Below, piece after piece: positions 62,998 through 64,000 of a stretch of DNA of 64,000 nucleotides. Each line of letters opens with the position of its first letter. Position 1 is the first letter of the stretch. This DNA is from Halicephalobus mephisto (taxonomy: Eukaryota; Nematoda; Chromadorea; Rhabditida; Panagrolaimidae), in the NCBI GenBank assembly GCA_009193035.1, contig SWDT01000129.1, positions 62,001 through 126,000 of the forward strand, given 5' to 3'. The translations under genes were made by a program, and so were the position numbers. The notes under the pieces are model-generated. The model saw only the letters and a program-made list of their open reading frames with translations, was not told where the DNA came from and did no database searches.

Positions 62998-63124
62998 GCA
63001 TCTTTTTATTCGTCCTTGCCTCTGGCGGAGAGCAATCAAAAGCTAAAAGACAGTCAGCCATTTCTTCGAATTGGAGGATATATCCTTGGATGAGCATATC
63101 CTGTTGACATTGACCAGTCTTCAG
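62998..63124 (-). CDS. Candidate exon, possibly an alternative 5' exon of the EF-hand gene
   Basis: A TATCCCCAG acceptor and a GTAAGT donor bracket 127 bases encoding GQCQQDMLIQGYILQFEEMA, then DCLLAFDCSPPEARTNKKM. It ends in phase 1, which fits the EF-hand exon at 62458 but gives an immediate stop if joined to the signal-peptide exon at 62913. The cysteine spacing suggests a secreted domain, unrecognised. The upstream exon it would need was not found. Confidence 0.35.
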
Positions 63125-63811
63125 CTGGGGATAACCAAAGCCGGTTCAGAAAACAGCGGTAAACTGTCGTTTTTCATCTTTTTTCAAAAATAAAAACCTA
63201 AAAATTTCTTCAAAAAAAATAAAAATCTAAAAATTTCTCCAAAAAAATTAAAAATAAAAATTTTTCCAAAAAAAATTAAAATTAAAAATAAATAAAAATA
63301 AAAACCTAAAATTTCTTTTTTTTAATTTTCAAATTCCCGCATAAAAAGAGAAAACTTTGTAAAAACGGAAAAAGTGGTAAATCTGGCAATTTGAACCAAA
63401 TTCGACTCTCATTCATGTCCTTTTACCTAAAAATTTACAAATTCTCACAAAACTCTAAATATTCACGTTAAATCAATTTCGTTAATTTTTATTTTTGATT
63501 TTTACAATAATGATTATTTTCAATTTGATTCATTCAAAATTTTTTACAGAAGTCAATTCAAAAAAGGACTTAAAAATGCGTCATATATTCGACTTGAATA
63601 CAAGTACTTCAAGATGATTCATTCCAATTGAAAAGTTTATTTTTCTCAAATTTTAGACTATTTAAGAGTCAACTTTGACGATATTTGATCATATTTTTTC
63701 GATCTTCTTCGGCGAGCAAAGGTGAGCAATCAGTTTTCTGATTTCTTAATTAATTTATTGAGCGATTGTTTTTATAAAAGACCTTGATTTTTTTAGATCA
63801 AATTTTTCCAA
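63125..63811. promoter_or_regulatory. Intergenic region upstream of the second TTR gene
   Basis: 63180-63330 is A-rich simple sequence. 63330-63810 is mixed AT-rich DNA that should hold the TTR promoter. A TTTTTTAG acceptor at about 63797 lies 15 bases before the TTR ATG and may be a trans-splice site. Confidence 0.35.
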
Positions 63812-64000
63812 ATGTTTATTTTCAAAACTACTTTACTTTTACTTTTTGTAATCAATGTCCATGGATTCCGAACCCAAAGTGTCGCAGTCAGAGGTAAGTA
63901 CTATTTTAAAAAATAAAAAACTCAATTAAAAAATTCAATTTTAAATATAAATTTTTAAATTTTAAATTTTAAAAAATTTAATTTAATTAAAGATTTAATT
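63812..64000 (+). CDS. Second transthyretin-like gene, first exon only (cut by right edge)
   Basis: The ATG at 63812 begins a signal peptide (MFIFKTTLLLLFVINVHG) followed by FRTQSVAVRG, the usual start of a mature nematode TTR protein. Exon 1 ends at 63893 in phase 1 at a GTAAGT donor. The remaining bases to 64000 are AT-rich intron. It resembles the start of the TTR gene at 58498 (RQQSAGVRGQL), although the splice position differs. The rest of the gene lies outside the window. Confidence 0.85.

Overview
The window is nuclear DNA from a nematode. It is very AT-rich. Genes have many small exons, with TTTYAG-type acceptors and GTAAGT/GTRAGT donors. Several first coding exons sit directly behind a splice acceptor, as expected for spliced-leader trans-splicing. 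The gene content is animal and nematode-like: the nested acetylcholine locus unc-17/cha-1, nematode transthyretin-like (TTR) genes, an Ovo-type zinc-finger factor and a Cdk5 activator. Exons were traced by hand from reading frame, splice sites and phase; exon coordinates are in the evidence fields. The exact species cannot be told from the sequence.

Layout. 1-8144 (minus): 5' half of a K-Cl cotransporter with two alternative N-termini; it runs off the left edge, and an apparent one-base frame break lies near base 100. 8855-12324 (minus): complete cytochrome P450. 12325-16482: repeats and upstream region of the cholinergic locus. 16483-20711 (plus): vesicular acetylcholine transporter, then choline acetyltransferase. 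20712-24211: non-coding, with two MITEs and one strong hairpin. 24212-33132 (plus): a tight cluster that looks like an operon, with Cdk5 activator p35, an SWS1/ZSWIM7-like SWIM protein and a PCM1-like centriolar-satellite protein. 33517-44375 (plus): a large ankyrin protein of about 1,270 residues built from six homologous modules with a C-terminal DPY-30 motif. 44376-47265: tandem repeats. 47654-49801 (minus): Ovo/LIN-48-like C2H2 factor. 49802-58497: almost entirely repeats and MITEs, with a few GC-richer islands that could be unrecognised exons. 58498-60253 (plus): a TTR-like gene with a duplicated last exon. 61815-62913 (minus): secreted EF-hand protein. 63812-64000 (plus): first exon of a second TTR-like gene, cut by the right edge.

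Functional themes. unc-17 and cha-1 together make and package acetylcholine. The p35/SWS1/PCM1 cluster joins a kinase activator, a recombination factor and a centrosome-associated scaffold; operon membership in nematodes need not mean shared function. The most unusual items are the modular ankyrin-DPY-30 gene, the PCM1-like protein, the alternative-promoter structure of the K-Cl cotransporter, the duplicated TTR terminal exon, and several dispersed inverted-repeat families that fill introns and intergenic DNA.
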